A stretch of DNA of 64,000 bases, from positions 1,736,001 to 1,800,000 of the forward strand of contig CM033752.1 of assembly GCA_019671005.1 (NCBI GenBank), given 5' to 3'. A model generated the notes under the pieces. It made no database searches, was not told the DNA's origin, and saw only the letters and a program-made list of their open reading frames with translations. Origin of the DNA: Hibiscus mutabilis. Its lineage: Eukaryota; Streptophyta; Magnoliopsida; Malvales; Malvaceae. Made by a program: the position numbers and the translations under genes. Positions 35,011 through 46,748 of this stretch are shown piece by piece; positions within the stretch are counted from its first letter, which is position 1; each line of letters starts with the position of its first letter.

Positions 35011-37606
35011 ATGATTGATAATCAAGATAACAAAATTGAAAATACAGAGTTTGAGTCTTATAATTAGAATAAATATGACTACAATGGTGGGTCAGATTGT
35101 GAAACTTATGCTGAAGAAGAACAAATTGAATGTAATTTTGATGATGACAAACATATAGATGATGAGAAGACAATTGACTAATTCATTGACGAGACTATAT
35201 GGGACAAGATTGGAAAAAAATTGAAAGATTACGATGAGAATGACATGGATATGCTGAAGTGGAATTCTTTAGAATATTGCATTGAGTTCTATAATACTTA
35301 TGCAAAAGTGAAAGGTTTTGGAGTTCGCATGGGTCAGTCAGTGAAAAGTTGAAAAGATGACCACTTAATTTCAAAGAAATTGTTGTGTCGTAAAGAGGGA
35401 CATAGAAAGGAAAGGTGGATTAACTTGACAAGCAGAAAATGAAAACAAAGACCGATCAGCAGAGTTGGATGTGAAGCATTTATTAAATTCAAATTTGATG
35501 AACGATATCAATATTGGAAAGTTAATAAATTTCACGTAGAACATAACCATGAAATGGTGAAGCCAACACAAGTTGCTTACATCAAGTACGTAAATTATCA
35601 ATAAGTAAATTGTGACTATACTAACTTCTAGCTTATATATTTTTAATGTTTTTTTAATGATTTACTTTGTAAGTTATTTCAAAAAATTAGAGAGTTGGAT
35701 GAAATTAAGATTAAGAGCATGCACAACTCTAGAATTGCTCTGAAATGAATGATGCAAAATTTTGTGAATGAAGTTGGTTCTATTGAGAATGTTGGATTCA
35801 TATTGAAAGATTTGTACAACTTTCTATATAGAATCAAACGAGAAGAAGTGCAAGAGGGTGATGCTGAAATGATAATGGCGTATCTATATAGAAAGCAAGA
35901 ATCTGATCTTTTTTTGTGAGTTATACGAGAGATGAACATGGAAACTTAGAAAAGTTGTTCTAATGTGACGGTATATCACGCACAGACTATAAAGAATTTG
36001 TTCATGTACTGGTACTACTTACAATATTCCAAAGAAAAGATACTACTTACAAGTGCAACGCATACAACAAGCCGTTCGTGATTTTGGTTTGTGTCAATCA
36101 TCATCGAAACACAGTGCCATTTGGTTGTGCACTGGTGGTTAATGAGAAAGGGGATACCTATGTGTGGGTGTTAGACAATTAATTGCAGCGGGAGATGGCT
36201 ATAAACCACTCACTGACATTACTGATAGAGATAAGGCCATAGAAAAAGCCATTTCTCAAGTACTCCCGAGGCGAAACATAGACTATGTTTATGGCATATT
36301 ATGAAGAACGTGAAGAACAAAGGTAATAGCAATTTTCACGATGGGTTTATGAGGTGTGCTGAAAAGTGCAAAACACCAACGGATTTTGAACAAGCTTGGA
36401 AGGAATTGGTCGACAAACATAAAGTTGACGGAAGGAGATGGGTACAAGAATTGTATGAAGATAAGGAGAAATGGGCAGAAGCATATTTGTGAGGATACTT
36501 TTACGCATGTGAGATTATATATACTTAAAATTTATTTTATATTATTTTTATTTACTAAATTTAATAAAAATTATTGTACATTTTGGTGTGTAGGAATGAT
36601 GACTACTCAACGGTGCAAGTCAATGAATAGAATAGTTAAAAGTTTGTTGGACAAAAAGGTAATGTTGTATCGATTCGTTTAGTACTATCATAAGGAACTA
36701 CAATCTTTAAGATGGGAGGAAGGTTATCAAGATTACAGAACAATAGACGAACAACTGTATTGTGACGGTGTGTTGGCAGCTTTAAAAAGTAATGTAGCTC
36801 AAGTATATACGAGAAATGCTTTTGCTACATTGTGCAAAGAAATGTCCTAAGGGGGTTATTATTTGGTCAAAGAAAGGGAACTAAAAAATGAGTGCATGTG
36901 TTATTGGTTAGAGCATGTTGAAAAAGAGAAGTTGTATCTTGTACTTAAAGATGTCATACATGATACCATGTACTGTTGTTGTATGAAGTTGGAGTTCGTT
37001 GGACTTCCCTGTCGACATATGTTTGTTGTGTTGAAATATGAAAAAGCGAAAGAAATACCCTGATGATGTATAATGAAATGTTGGACTATTTATGTGAAGA
37101 AAGATGTTGGATTACAAAAAAAGAATGAATATGTTGAAAATGATAATCCAACACCAGTTCAAGACAGGTATTCCAATTTAGCCTCTTATTGTATGACTAT
37201 ATGTCATCGTGTATCACAGACGTTTAAAACTTTCAATGAGATTAAAGATCAATATGCAAAAATGACTCTCAAATTGCAAGCTGTGAAAGTGGGATGTAAA
37301 AAGAGAACCACTAGAAGTGAAGAACTTCTTGAAATTGGCGATCTTGTAATTCTGGAAACAAGAAGAGGAAAACCCAAGAAAGCAAAGCGTCAAGCTTCAT
37401 CGTCTAACTCAACACACGTTCTATATGATGAAGATGAAGAAGATGCCACGTTGGACTTGTATAAAGCCTATGAACCTTCTCTGAACAAGTCTTGTGATCA
37501 GAATACGAAGCATACTGATGCACTTCAAATATTAAAATTAGTTGGATACATGCCTGACACATATAAAAAATGTGACATATCTAAGGTAATTAAATATGAA
37601 ATATAA
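35011..37606 (+). pseudogene. FAR1-type MULE transposase, decayed
   Basis: Several exon-like blocks are broken by stops and frameshifts. A FAR1 DNA-binding domain (35260-35560) shows EYCIEFYNTYAKVKGFGVR, CRKEGHR, RVGCEAF and FHVEHNHEMV. After an intron comes GDAEMIMAYL, then CDGISRTDYKEF, carrying the first catalytic Asp. PFGCALVVNEKGDTYVWVL and ITDRDKAIEKAI carry the second Asp, then RLCLWHIMKN. GMMTTQRCKSMN stands where relatives have RSESMN, so the catalytic Glu is replaced by Lys. A SWIM zinc finger YCCCMKLEFVGLPCRHMF lies at 36970-37025. The 37073-37606 tail is Lys-rich and ends in an acidic stretch. Such proteins cut MULE ends in the nucleus; FHY3/FAR1 are domesticated relatives. This one is dead. 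Confidence 0.88.
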
Positions 37607-38267
37607 TAGCAATTACTCTTTATTGTTATGTATATTGATAATATTTTTTTACAGGCTTCAAATGGTAAATAATTGAAAAAAATGGAAAAAGATCCAACTA
37701 TTTTTTATTGGAAACCAAATAAGGATTGGTAGTGTTCATATCGTCCAACAATTATACTATCTGAACAAGGTAATAAATTATTATTATATCTTGGGATTAT
37801 GATCTTCTCTTTATATTAGTTATGGTTTATATTTTATTGGTAGTGTAAATTGTTATGCTTGTGAATTATATAGATTTGTCAGGTGGCATTTAGGAAATTT
37901 ATTTCTCTCTTATTTCAATCTTTAAAGCAGGTTGGGAGTAATTTCTAAGCTCTTTAATGCGTCAAAATGGGAGAGTAAGAGCAACAAGTACACTGGAAAT
38001 TCTGAAGTAACATTAATGCAATAATTTTTCTTCCTTTTCAATTTGTTTCGAGAGTATATGGTTGTTGCAATTTATCATATTATAGTATACATTTTTAATG
38101 CAATAAAATCTTCACTTTTCCTGATTCTGGTGTCTTTTTGTTGGATGTATTTAACTTTGTTTTGACTGCTTCAAAGATTTATGTTGCTTGGATATTTGGA
38201 ACAAGTACGTGTTAGTGTTTGAAAATATATTTATTAACCAATGCAGATGTGACTTTCAGGGTGTAAT
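37607..38267 (+). other. 3' region of the transposase relic
   Basis: AT-rich. 37655-37770 may hold a last exon fragment (SNGK, then KMEKDPTIFYWKPNKDW), followed by UTR-like sequence. Nothing else recognised. Confidence 0.35.
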
Positions 38268-40878
38268 TGTAACCTCTTAAATTCAACCTAATTTCTTAAG
38301 TTGAATCTTGGAAGTCAAGTTAGAAAAACTTTCCCCTCAAGTAACACATTTTAGGTTTACTCATTTATAAAATAAAATAATTATTAATTAATTAATAATA
38401 ATCATAAAGTATCTCAATAATTTATGAAATTCAACCATTAAAACGTATTCTGAATATTTAAGAAAACATCTGATTAAAATATGAAGATGCATGCGGAAAC
38501 GTAATCCCAAAATATGATGTCCAAAAGTAATGTTCCAATCATAAAATAATAATTTGAAAGTCTAAATAAATAGTTCATACTGATGATTAAATATCCGAGT
38601 AAAACACGAGATGCTCTAGGTACCGAGTCGCCTAAGAGTCTGAGTATCTGAAAGATAAACTAAGGGGGTGTAAGCTAAAGAGCTTAGTGTGTCTCTAAAG
38701 TGCAAACAAACACGAAATCAAAACATTATTCAATTTTCTGATAAAGTCTTTTGAAAACACATTAAATCACAATAAATCTAATCATAATGATATGATGTCC
38801 GATGCATATGAAATCTCAGTACCCAATCTCTGATACACCGACCCAAGAGTAAGGTTCCCCAGAACCTACTCTCTCCATCGTTATCATCCAAAGTGGAACT
38901 CAGCCTGAAGGGTGAAACCACTGATCCGAAACGGAATTCAGCCTAAAAGGTGAAACCGCTGAACTACCCCGAACAATTTCAATCCATATACCCCCAATAT
39001 TATGATGCTGATGTTAAAATTTGAAATCTCATCCGAAACTTGAATTGTTAAAGATTCAAGTTGCATAAATCTATAAATCCGATGTTTCACAATTTGATAA
39101 ATCCAAAGTTTCATAATTTTGGAAATCCGATATCTCATATTCCGGTAAATCTGATTTTTCAGTTAAATCACAGTATGACATGTTATGCAAGATACCTGAA
39201 AACTTTCACCAATCACAACAAAATAAAGCACACAAAATTTATAAAGACGTTTATTTATAGCACTCAAGAAAACACATATTTATAGCACAGGAAGAGACAC
39301 GCCTTAATCGGTCAATAGCTCTATTGCCGAGAAGAAAGCTTCATGTTCAGACCTATCACTTAGTCTAACTAAATCACGACCTACGAGGTAAAGCTCTTTA
39401 TTAGCATCCGTCACTATCTCAAAGCCACCACAAAATATAATTACTAAACCAAAGAAAACTACTCATGTACGAACCTCGAAGGATATGCAATGTAAATTTG
39501 AACAGTTGGGGTGATAACTTGACAGCCTCAAAGTCGATACGTGAACACGAAAATAACTCGGGTCAAACCAATAATCCATTCTTTTAAAATTACTAAATAC
39601 AAATTAATTGTAAATAGCAAACCGAGCCTTTAGATTCCAATTTGACAAAATGGACAGCGGATACGGACTTAGGACGTTGAAAAAGGTTAGGGTAAAGGTT
39701 GTCCAAAAAAGTCAACTTAGTCAACTCTAATCAAAGGTCAAACTAGTCAAAGTCAACTCTGACATTCAAAGCCAACTGGTCAAAAGTCAACTTTGATTGT
39801 CAAAGGCCAAAGGTTAACTATCCAAGGTCAACGGGTCCAAGGTTAACTCGGGTCGGGTCAGTCAACAGTCCGATTCGGTCAACGTTTAGAACTGATTTAA
39901 CTAGTTCGATCCAATTCATTAAGTTGGTTCAGTCAGTTAACCGATTCGATCAACTCAATAGGTTCGATGTGGTTTATATACGGGTCCAAGCATTAGCTTA
40001 CATATTTGGATTTTGCTTAGGCCCACGACAAATGAACTCATGGTATGGGTTCCTCACACATGGTTCTCCAATAAATTGAACCAGATGGCCCAACCCCTTA
40101 TACTCACTGATGCAAGAAGGAATTAGGGTTCCCTAAATCCCCTTGACGTTGACAACAAGGCAAAACACGATGGTGGTCAATACAATGAACGGCGAAGATA
40201 GATCTTAGACTTGCTCGATGACGCTATCACATCTACAGGGTGCACACAATGATTTCAGAAAACACAAACACATCTCACAAATAGATTAATCAAAAGAGAA
40301 GCTAACAGTGGCTTAACCAAACCATGAAAAGGCAAGAAACGCAACACACACTACGACGCAAGAGAAGCAAAAAGATTTTATCAACGTTCCACATGAACAA
40401 CGATTGGCGAGGGGATAACAATGGTTGGGATTTTCTCACTGTGAGACGCTTGTCATGATGGTGGTTACGGTGAACAAAACAGACGATGAAAGGGTGGTGG
40501 TCAAGAGCTGATCGAAAAATATATGGGGAGGGGCATGGATATCAAGAGAGATAAAAGCTTAAGAGGTTGGCTGCTATCAAAATGAAAACTGAAAAGGGTT
40601 TTGGTGTTATAATAGGGTATAAATATCCTAACCAATTGGCAAATCACACATATGGTCACCGAGCATTTTAGGGTTTGTATAACAGCATCATAACTTTACC
40701 ACATTACAAAATGACCCCCAAATTTCTAAATTATGCCAAAAAATTCTAAATTTACTCTATTTAGTCCTCACCCTCAATTAGGGTATTTGGGAATTAAAAT
40801 TCCCAAATTCTAGGGTTTTTGAATTAGGGAATTTTTGAATTAGGGTTTTCAAATTAGGGCAAAATTTTGGGTGCTACA
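38268..40878 (+). mobile_element. Solo LTR, 2.6 kb, probably gypsy
   Basis: It begins TGTAACCTC and ends GGGTGCTACA, with a near-matching 5-bp duplication GTAAT (38263-38267) / GTGAT (40879-40883). There is no PBS, internal domain or second LTR, so it is the product of recombination between two LTRs. A TATA-like GGTATAAATATCC near 40616, about 260 bp before the end, suggests plus orientation. A tight array of W-box-like sites lies at 39710-39884. The superfamily is inferred from size and style only. Confidence 0.7.
39710..39884 (+). promoter_or_regulatory. W-box-like array inside the solo LTR
   Basis: About ten copies of (A/G)GTCAA, the complement of the WRKY-factor W-box core TTGAC(C/T), lie within 175 bp and mostly extend to GTCAAC. 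The surrounding sequence has additional near-matches (TGTCAA, GGTTAAC, GGCCAA), so it looks like a degenerate tandem of a GGTCAAC-type unit. Confidence 0.6.
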
Positions 40879-40883
40879 GTGAT

Positions 40884-41599
40884 TGGATCCATATATGCAG
40901 TTTTAGTAATTTTCTAAGCCATTCTATACCACCGCCCTCATTTCCTAGGTGAAAATTTTGGAAATCAACCATCAACCTTGCTTGAATGGGTCTGACGAGT
41001 TACAAAAGAAAAACTATAGAATTCTCACCATTTTTTTTTAATTTTAATTTCAGCTCACAAACATGTTACAACATCATGATATAATCTCATATGCCAACAA
41101 CTTATATTCAATGCATAATTTCACTTAAGACAACGAAATAAAGGGGGGAGGCAACGAAATACACCAAAATGTCTAATGCATGCATCTTTCAATACATCAA
41201 TTTTCCAAGTTTATTTATCAATTTTGAAACACCATTTTTCTCGTTTTAAAAAATTAAACTTGAGAATATATAATTATAGGCAAAAATGGACAAATATGAA
41301 TCACCCCATGTCTAATTGTGTTTCGTGAAGTTGGTGTCATTTATGGTTGGAGTTTGTATTTCAAAAAAATCACGCAACATACGTTTAAATTAGCGTCAAC
41401 TTCTAGTGTGAAAAGAACCATTCAAAGATTTGTTAATCGCCAATAAGTTAGGCTTTTCGAATTTTATTTGATGTAAAAATATATGCAAAATAAAGTGTAT
41501 AAATTTATCAAAAATATAATAAAGTAGAAATAATACTTATAATCTAAATTAATAAAATAACACTTATACCCTAAAAACTAAATTAATAATGTTGAACGA
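40884..41599. other. AT-rich MULE interior
   Basis: No coding feature recognised. It lies downstream of the minus-strand Ulp1-like relic. Confidence 0.35.
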
Positions 41600-44416
41600 T
41601 GAAAATAGAATATTTCACGGAATGTTTTTGAGGTCAATAGATTTATCTTCACATACTCAACGTTTGAAAAGATCAGCTTCATTGTGGTTGCTTGTAACAA
41701 GTTTTGCCAAATTTTTCAGTCGTTCAACTCCCATTTCTTGCGTCTGCACAGTAAATATATCACATTATTCAATATCACAAAAGGGATAAAGTAAACTACA
41801 TAGTATACTTTACCGTGAAAATCATCTTCAACCAATCACTTTTTTATCGACTTCTATATACTTCAATACGTACGTGCCACAATCATCATTGAATCCAATA
41901 TAAAATAAATTAATTTATTAAAATGAATATCACAAACATAAGAAATAAACATTTATTTTAATTTCAGTTAACATACGAATTTGGCTGCTTCGGTAATTCA
42001 AGAAAATTGATTGTAAATTCTGCAACATCTTTAAATAATCTACCTAATTGAGCATGACACTCATAAACACATGGAGCTTTACTCAACTGTTATAATAAGT
42101 AACATCGAAATTAAGAATTTAATTAATTAAAAATGATACTAGTTCAATTAAGTCTCATAAATTTTAAAAAAACTTACTAAATTGTGTGCAATGTTTTTAC
42201 GTTCCTCATTGACGCTAAGAGAGTCTAAAACGTAATTATGTTGATCCACAACATCAACAACCAATAAAAACCAATGTTTTCCCTTGTCATCATGTAAAGG
42301 CACATACACCTGCTAAATAATGTGACTTAAAAATTACTATCAACTACATATAAACAAACAACAAAATATAAATATACCTGTTCAACATCATTACTATCAG
42401 TAGGTATAAAGTTATCTATCCACCGAGAATGAAATTTGAAAATGCTAGTCTTTCTTTCCATTTTCAGAGTATGTGAGAAATATTCGATTATGATACTCTG
42501 AGACAAACATTAATATAAATGTCATGAAATCATAAAATAAAAATAGTGTATTCTCTAACCCATGAATTATTTTTTACCTGAAAGGACAGAAGGAGATATA
42601 GCTTTTTTGGCATAGACTTTTGTCTCAAGTGCAAATCGTACACATAAAAATTGATAAACTGTTATATATTTCAAAAATAGTATAAACACTTGTATTAATA
42701 ATATAAAAAGAACAAATATTGACTACATAAAAAATTTAATGTTTTAATCTATAATACCCAATTAGATAACCATTTTCTTGGAAAAATAGTACGAGCATCG
42801 GCAACGTTTAAAAAATTTCCTTTAACTGTGTAAAAAGTGTTGGATGTATCCTTCCAAGTAGCAACATTCAGACAAATGCTGTGTTCTTCAGGCGTTAAGT
42901 GCTCCAAATATTTCTTGTACGTATTAGTTACCATAACAGTTTCTTCAAATTTTTTGATAACACATCATCTAGCTTATATTTATCCTGCATAAAAAATATA
43001 TAACTCTTGAAAATAATAATAATAACATTAAATATAAATATTATTAAAAAATTATTCTTAGTTTACACTTTTCTTGTTATCTCATCGTATGCAAATAAAA
43101 CTTGCAACTCTTGTTCATTCTCAAAATTACAAAGCTTGTTTTCAGAACTTCACCATACTACAAAAAGTATAAAATATTTTCATGATGTTATTACCTCATT
43201 TTTTTAGAACTTTTAACCTTCGATGTTTCTCCATTATCATGAAATTTAGTGAATTTTTCCTGTGTCGATAGATCATATAGAAAAAAAATAGTTTTAAGCA
43301 AAGAATAATATAAAAATATAAGATGAAATATAACCAAAAAGAATAATTTATACATACCATTGTATTAACTTTATAAGTCTGAGCTCTCTTTTTCGATGTC
43401 ATATTTTCTGACTTCGGATCACCAGTGAAATTAGAACGTGTAGTCAAACACCTAACGCTCTTTTTATGTTGAGAGCCTTTACTCTTTGACGAATCTTTAT
43501 GATGATTTGACATTTTAGACATCATTTTGATAGTCATTGGACTTTCCTTCAACGCAACTAATTGACTAGGAAATCGATTGTGACCAAATTGAAAGTTAAT
43601 CACCTCGCTAGGAATTTTGGGGGGACCATAAGTATCAACCTTGATGTTGTCTTCAGAATTAACTTCAAGTTTTCTTTTACTAATAGGATTAAATGAAGGA
43701 GTAGAATAATCAGGATAAAAAAATCTATAAACAGAGACAAACACGATTTTTTAATATGACTCTTGGTTTCTTCCTTTAAGGATGTGGTACTTAATCCTTC
43801 TTCCTTATGTGATTTAATTTTCAAACCCTTCTCTTTCAATGGACCGTTATGTAAACCAGTCTCTGTTGATCTATTGTGTAAAGCATCATCCTTTAATGAT
43901 CGACTATGTAAACCTGCCCCATTCACTGAATCATCTTCTAAACCTTCACCATGTGATCTACTACGTATACATTCCTCCTTAAATGATTCACTATGTATTC
44001 ATTCTCCTTTTAATGAATCATTATCAAGCATTGAACCTTTAACATTACTCAGTGTCAATATAGCCAATAATTTTTCAAGTTGACCACTCATGTTAATAAA
44101 CGCCTTTTCCATATTTTGTACTGATTCAAGTTGACCACTCATATTAACAATTGTCTTTTCTATATTTTGCACCGAATGAATGAGTACATCTAACTTGTTG
44201 GCACTATTATAAAGAATTTTTATCTTTTTTTCATTTACAACTTCAACTTCTTCCTATAAATAAATAAAATATATAAAAATTTCAACAATAATCTTATATA
44301 AAGTATACCGACAAAAAAATTCAATACTATTATAAAAATTTCAGTTAATGATATGAATGTACCTTGTTGTTTGTCTTGTCTGAATTCATGTTGAGATGAT
44401 GCTTACACTCCACCAT
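41600..44416 (-). pseudogene. Ulp1-like (C48) cysteine protease carried by the MULE
   Basis: Minus-strand exons with plausible splice sites. The start is MVECKHHLNMNSDKTNNK (ATG at 44416, then GT). A long N-terminal region (44240-43380) has internal repeats, two NMSGQLE copies and then LHSRSLKDD / LHNRSTETG / LHNGPLKEK units, interrupted by a stop. The protease core comes downstream: FHSRWIDNFIPTDSNDVEQ (about 42460-42380), VYVPLHDDKGKHWFLLVVDV with catalytic His and YVLDSL with catalytic Asp (42310-42195), and FNDDCGTYVLKYIE with catalytic Cys (about 41850). ADLFKR and EDKSIDLKNIP end the domain. Ulp1 enzymes remove SUMO; MULE-borne copies are of uncertain role. A stop after the Cys exon and other breaks suggest decay. 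Confidence 0.82.
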
Positions 44417-44820
44417 CTTAACTTGTTTTGAAGGAGTTAATCGACTAGTTTAAAAGATAAAATATAAGTCTGCATGCATTTAAAAATAAATATTAATAGT
44501 AGAGTTAATAGCAAAATTAAAAAAATATTAGATGGTGTGTTCTTTAACAAATAGATATCAAGCATATTTTTATTATTGATTTTTATATAATATTTTTAAA
44601 ATTAAAATTAAAAATATTTTCAACAAAGAGTATTTGTCCATAATTAAAACCAGAATCCAATGGCAACTAAAACTAAGATATTTTACCATTAAAATTTCCT
44701 ACAAATACCAAACAGAACTTGAATAGTCTAATGTAGAACAATTTTCTATTTTTTGTAATAATTAATCATTTATAAACGTATATTTTGATATTATTTTAAT
44801 AAGAAATTATTTTTCCCAAT

Positions 44821-46092
44821 AATTTCGGAATTAGGTTCAAAATTTAGGAAATTAGGGTTCTGAGATTATGAAAATTTTACAATAGGGTTCGAGGTTTGGG
44901 GGATTTTGAAAATTAGGGTTCAAAATTGGGGATTGTGCAAATTAGGGTTCAAATTGGGGGATTTTGAAAATTAGGATTAGGGATTTGGATAATTTCGGAA
45001 TTAGAGCTCTAAATTAGGGGAATTTTGGAACTAGGGTTCAAAATTTAGGAAATTAGGATTCTAAACTTAGGCAAATTTTAAATTAGGGCTCATGATTCGG
45101 GTAATTTTAAGAATTATGGTTAAAATTGGGGATTTTGAAAATTACGGTTCAAATTTGGGGATTGTGAAAATTAGGGCTCAAATTGGGGAATTTTGAAATT
45201 TAGGATTAGGGGTTTGGATAATTTCGGAACTAGAGTTCTAAATTAGGGGAATTTCGGAATTATGGTTCAAATTCTAGGAAATTTTGAAATTAGGGCTCTA
45301 ATCTTAGGAAAATTTTCAATTAGGGTTCATGATTTGGGCAATTTTAAGAACTAGGGTTTAAAATTAGGGATTTTTAAAATTAGGGTTCAAAATTGGGGAT
45401 TGTACAAATTAGGGTTTAAATTAGGGGATTTTGAAAATTTAGGATTAGGGGTTTGGATAATTTCGGAATTAGAGTTCTAAGCTAGGGGAATTTCGGAATT
45501 AGAGTTTAAAATTTAGGAAATTTTGAAATTAGGGTTCTAAACTTAGGAAACATTTTCGATTAGGGTTCATGACTTGGGTAATTTTAAGAATTAGGGTTTA
45601 AAATTGGAGATTTTTAAAATTAGGGTTCAAAATTGAGGATTGTGCAAATTAGGGTTCAAATTGGGGGACTTTGAAAATTAGGATTAGGGATTTGCATAAT
45701 TTCGGAATTAGAGTTCTAAATTAGAGGAATTTCGGAATTAGGGTTCAAAATTTAGGAAATTGGGATTCTAAACTTAGGCAAATTTGAAATTAGGGTTCAT
45801 GATTCAGGTAATTTTAAGAATTGTGGTTTAAAATTTGGGATTTTGAAAATTAGGGTTCAAAATTGGGGATTGTGAAAAATAGGGTCCAAATTGGGGAATT
45901 TTGAAAATTAGGATTAGGGATTCAGATAATTCGGAATTATAGTTCTAAATTAGGGGAATTTTGGAATTAGGGTTCAAAATTTAGGAAATTTTGATATTAG
46001 GGTTCTAAACTTAGGAAAATTTAAATTAGGGCTCATGATTTGGGTAATTTTGAAAATTAGGGTTTAAAATTGGGGATTTTTAAAATTAGGCT
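44821..46092 (+). repeat. Tandem array, about 235-bp unit with 25-30-bp sub-repeats
   Basis: The landmark TTTGGATAATTTCGGA recurs at 44984, 45213, 45452, 45691 (TTTGCATAAT) and 45921 (TTCAGATAAT), spacing 229-239 bp, about five and a half copies. Each unit is built from shorter words such as AATTAGGGTTCAAAATTGGG and GGAATTTCGGAATTAG. It lies between the Ulp1 relic's start and the right MULE end. Confidence 0.88.
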
Positions 46093-46370
46093 TCTCAATT
46101 TAACTCACTTGCGCAAACGACGACTAGGCTCGGATGGCGACTAGGCTGCAGCAGTGGCGCGATAAATGACCGCGGTAGGGGCTTCACGCGACCGCGGTAG
46201 GGGCTTCACGCGATGGCTGCAGGTTAAATCGGGAATAAAGGTTGCGACAATGGCGGGGGCTTCACCCTAAATCGATCTGTGCTACGAACGACGGCGGCAA
46301 TCCCTCCGGCTGACAATTGGAGTTAAGGCGGCGGCATGAAGAAAAAAATAGTTTAGGGTTACTGCTAGGG
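46093..46370 (-). promoter_or_regulatory. GC-rich block at the right MULE arm, possible leader or promoter
   Basis: A sharp GC rise inside AT-rich DNA, with a perfect 22-bp tandem duplication (unit GACCGCGGTAGGGGCTTCAC plus GC, 46170-46213) and GGCGGCGGCATG. Its minus strand has CCCTAAACC-style leader words (about 46340-46380). By position it could be the 5' leader of the Ulp1-like gene, or a captured host fragment. No protein domain in any frame. Confidence 0.4.
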
Positions 46371-46429
46371 TTTGTAATTGATGAAGATTTGATACTAACA
46401 TTTTAATTCTAAAACACAATAAAATAAAA

Positions 46430-46590
46430 AATATGAAAGGTTTATTAAGTCTAAATTTTAATCTTTTAAAATAATTTTAATTGTTTGTCGGGACCTTCAA
46501 ATTTTTAATAATAATATAAGAGTCATTAAAAAAAATTAATGGTGATCAACAGTGCATTGCGTTAGTAGTGTTCAACGGTATTCGTCGCCC
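46430..46590 (-). repeat. Right terminal inverted repeat of the MULE
   Basis: On the minus strand it starts GGGCGACGAATACCG and contains CACCATTAATTTTTTTTAAT then GACTCTTATATTATTATTAAAA. It matches the left repeat (14175-14330). Confidence 0.65.
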
Positions 46591-46748
46591 GCTCTAAACT
46601 CATCTTAATTTTTATTATTGTACATCAACCTTTGATTTATTAAATCTTTATATTTAAAAATTAAAAAATAAATATTTTATTTAATTAATATTAAAAATAT
46701 TATTATACCAAAAATTTGGATAAAAATCTTTCCCGATTAACATATAAC

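Larger units (their letters stand above)
14175..46590. mobile_element. Large composite Mutator-like element (MULE) with nested insertions
   Basis: The ends carry diverged inverted repeats (14175-14330 and 46430-46590). Between them lie two relic genes typical of plant MULEs: a plus-strand FAR1/MULE transposase (35011-37606) and a minus-strand Ulp1-like C48 protease (about 41600-44416), in convergent orientation like the two genes of maize MuDR. Subtracting the Athila insertion (17.9 kb) and the solo LTR (2.6 kb) leaves about 11.9 kb, a believable size for a Ulp1-carrying MULE. MULEs with Ulp1-like domains are known from melon, Arabidopsis and rice. I found no clear 9-bp target duplication, so the borders are inferred from where similarity ends. 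Confidence 0.6.

Noticed and set aside
35011..37606. A functional FHY3/FAR1 host transcription factor
   Set aside because: Multiple in-frame stops and frameshifts, lost catalytic Glu, and position inside a MULE with terminal inverted repeats.
44821..46092. Interstitial telomere tract (many TTAGGGTT words)
   Set aside because: The words are not in the regular 7-bp TTTAGGG register; they belong to a 229-239-bp unit with AATTAGGGTTCAAAATT sub-repeats.
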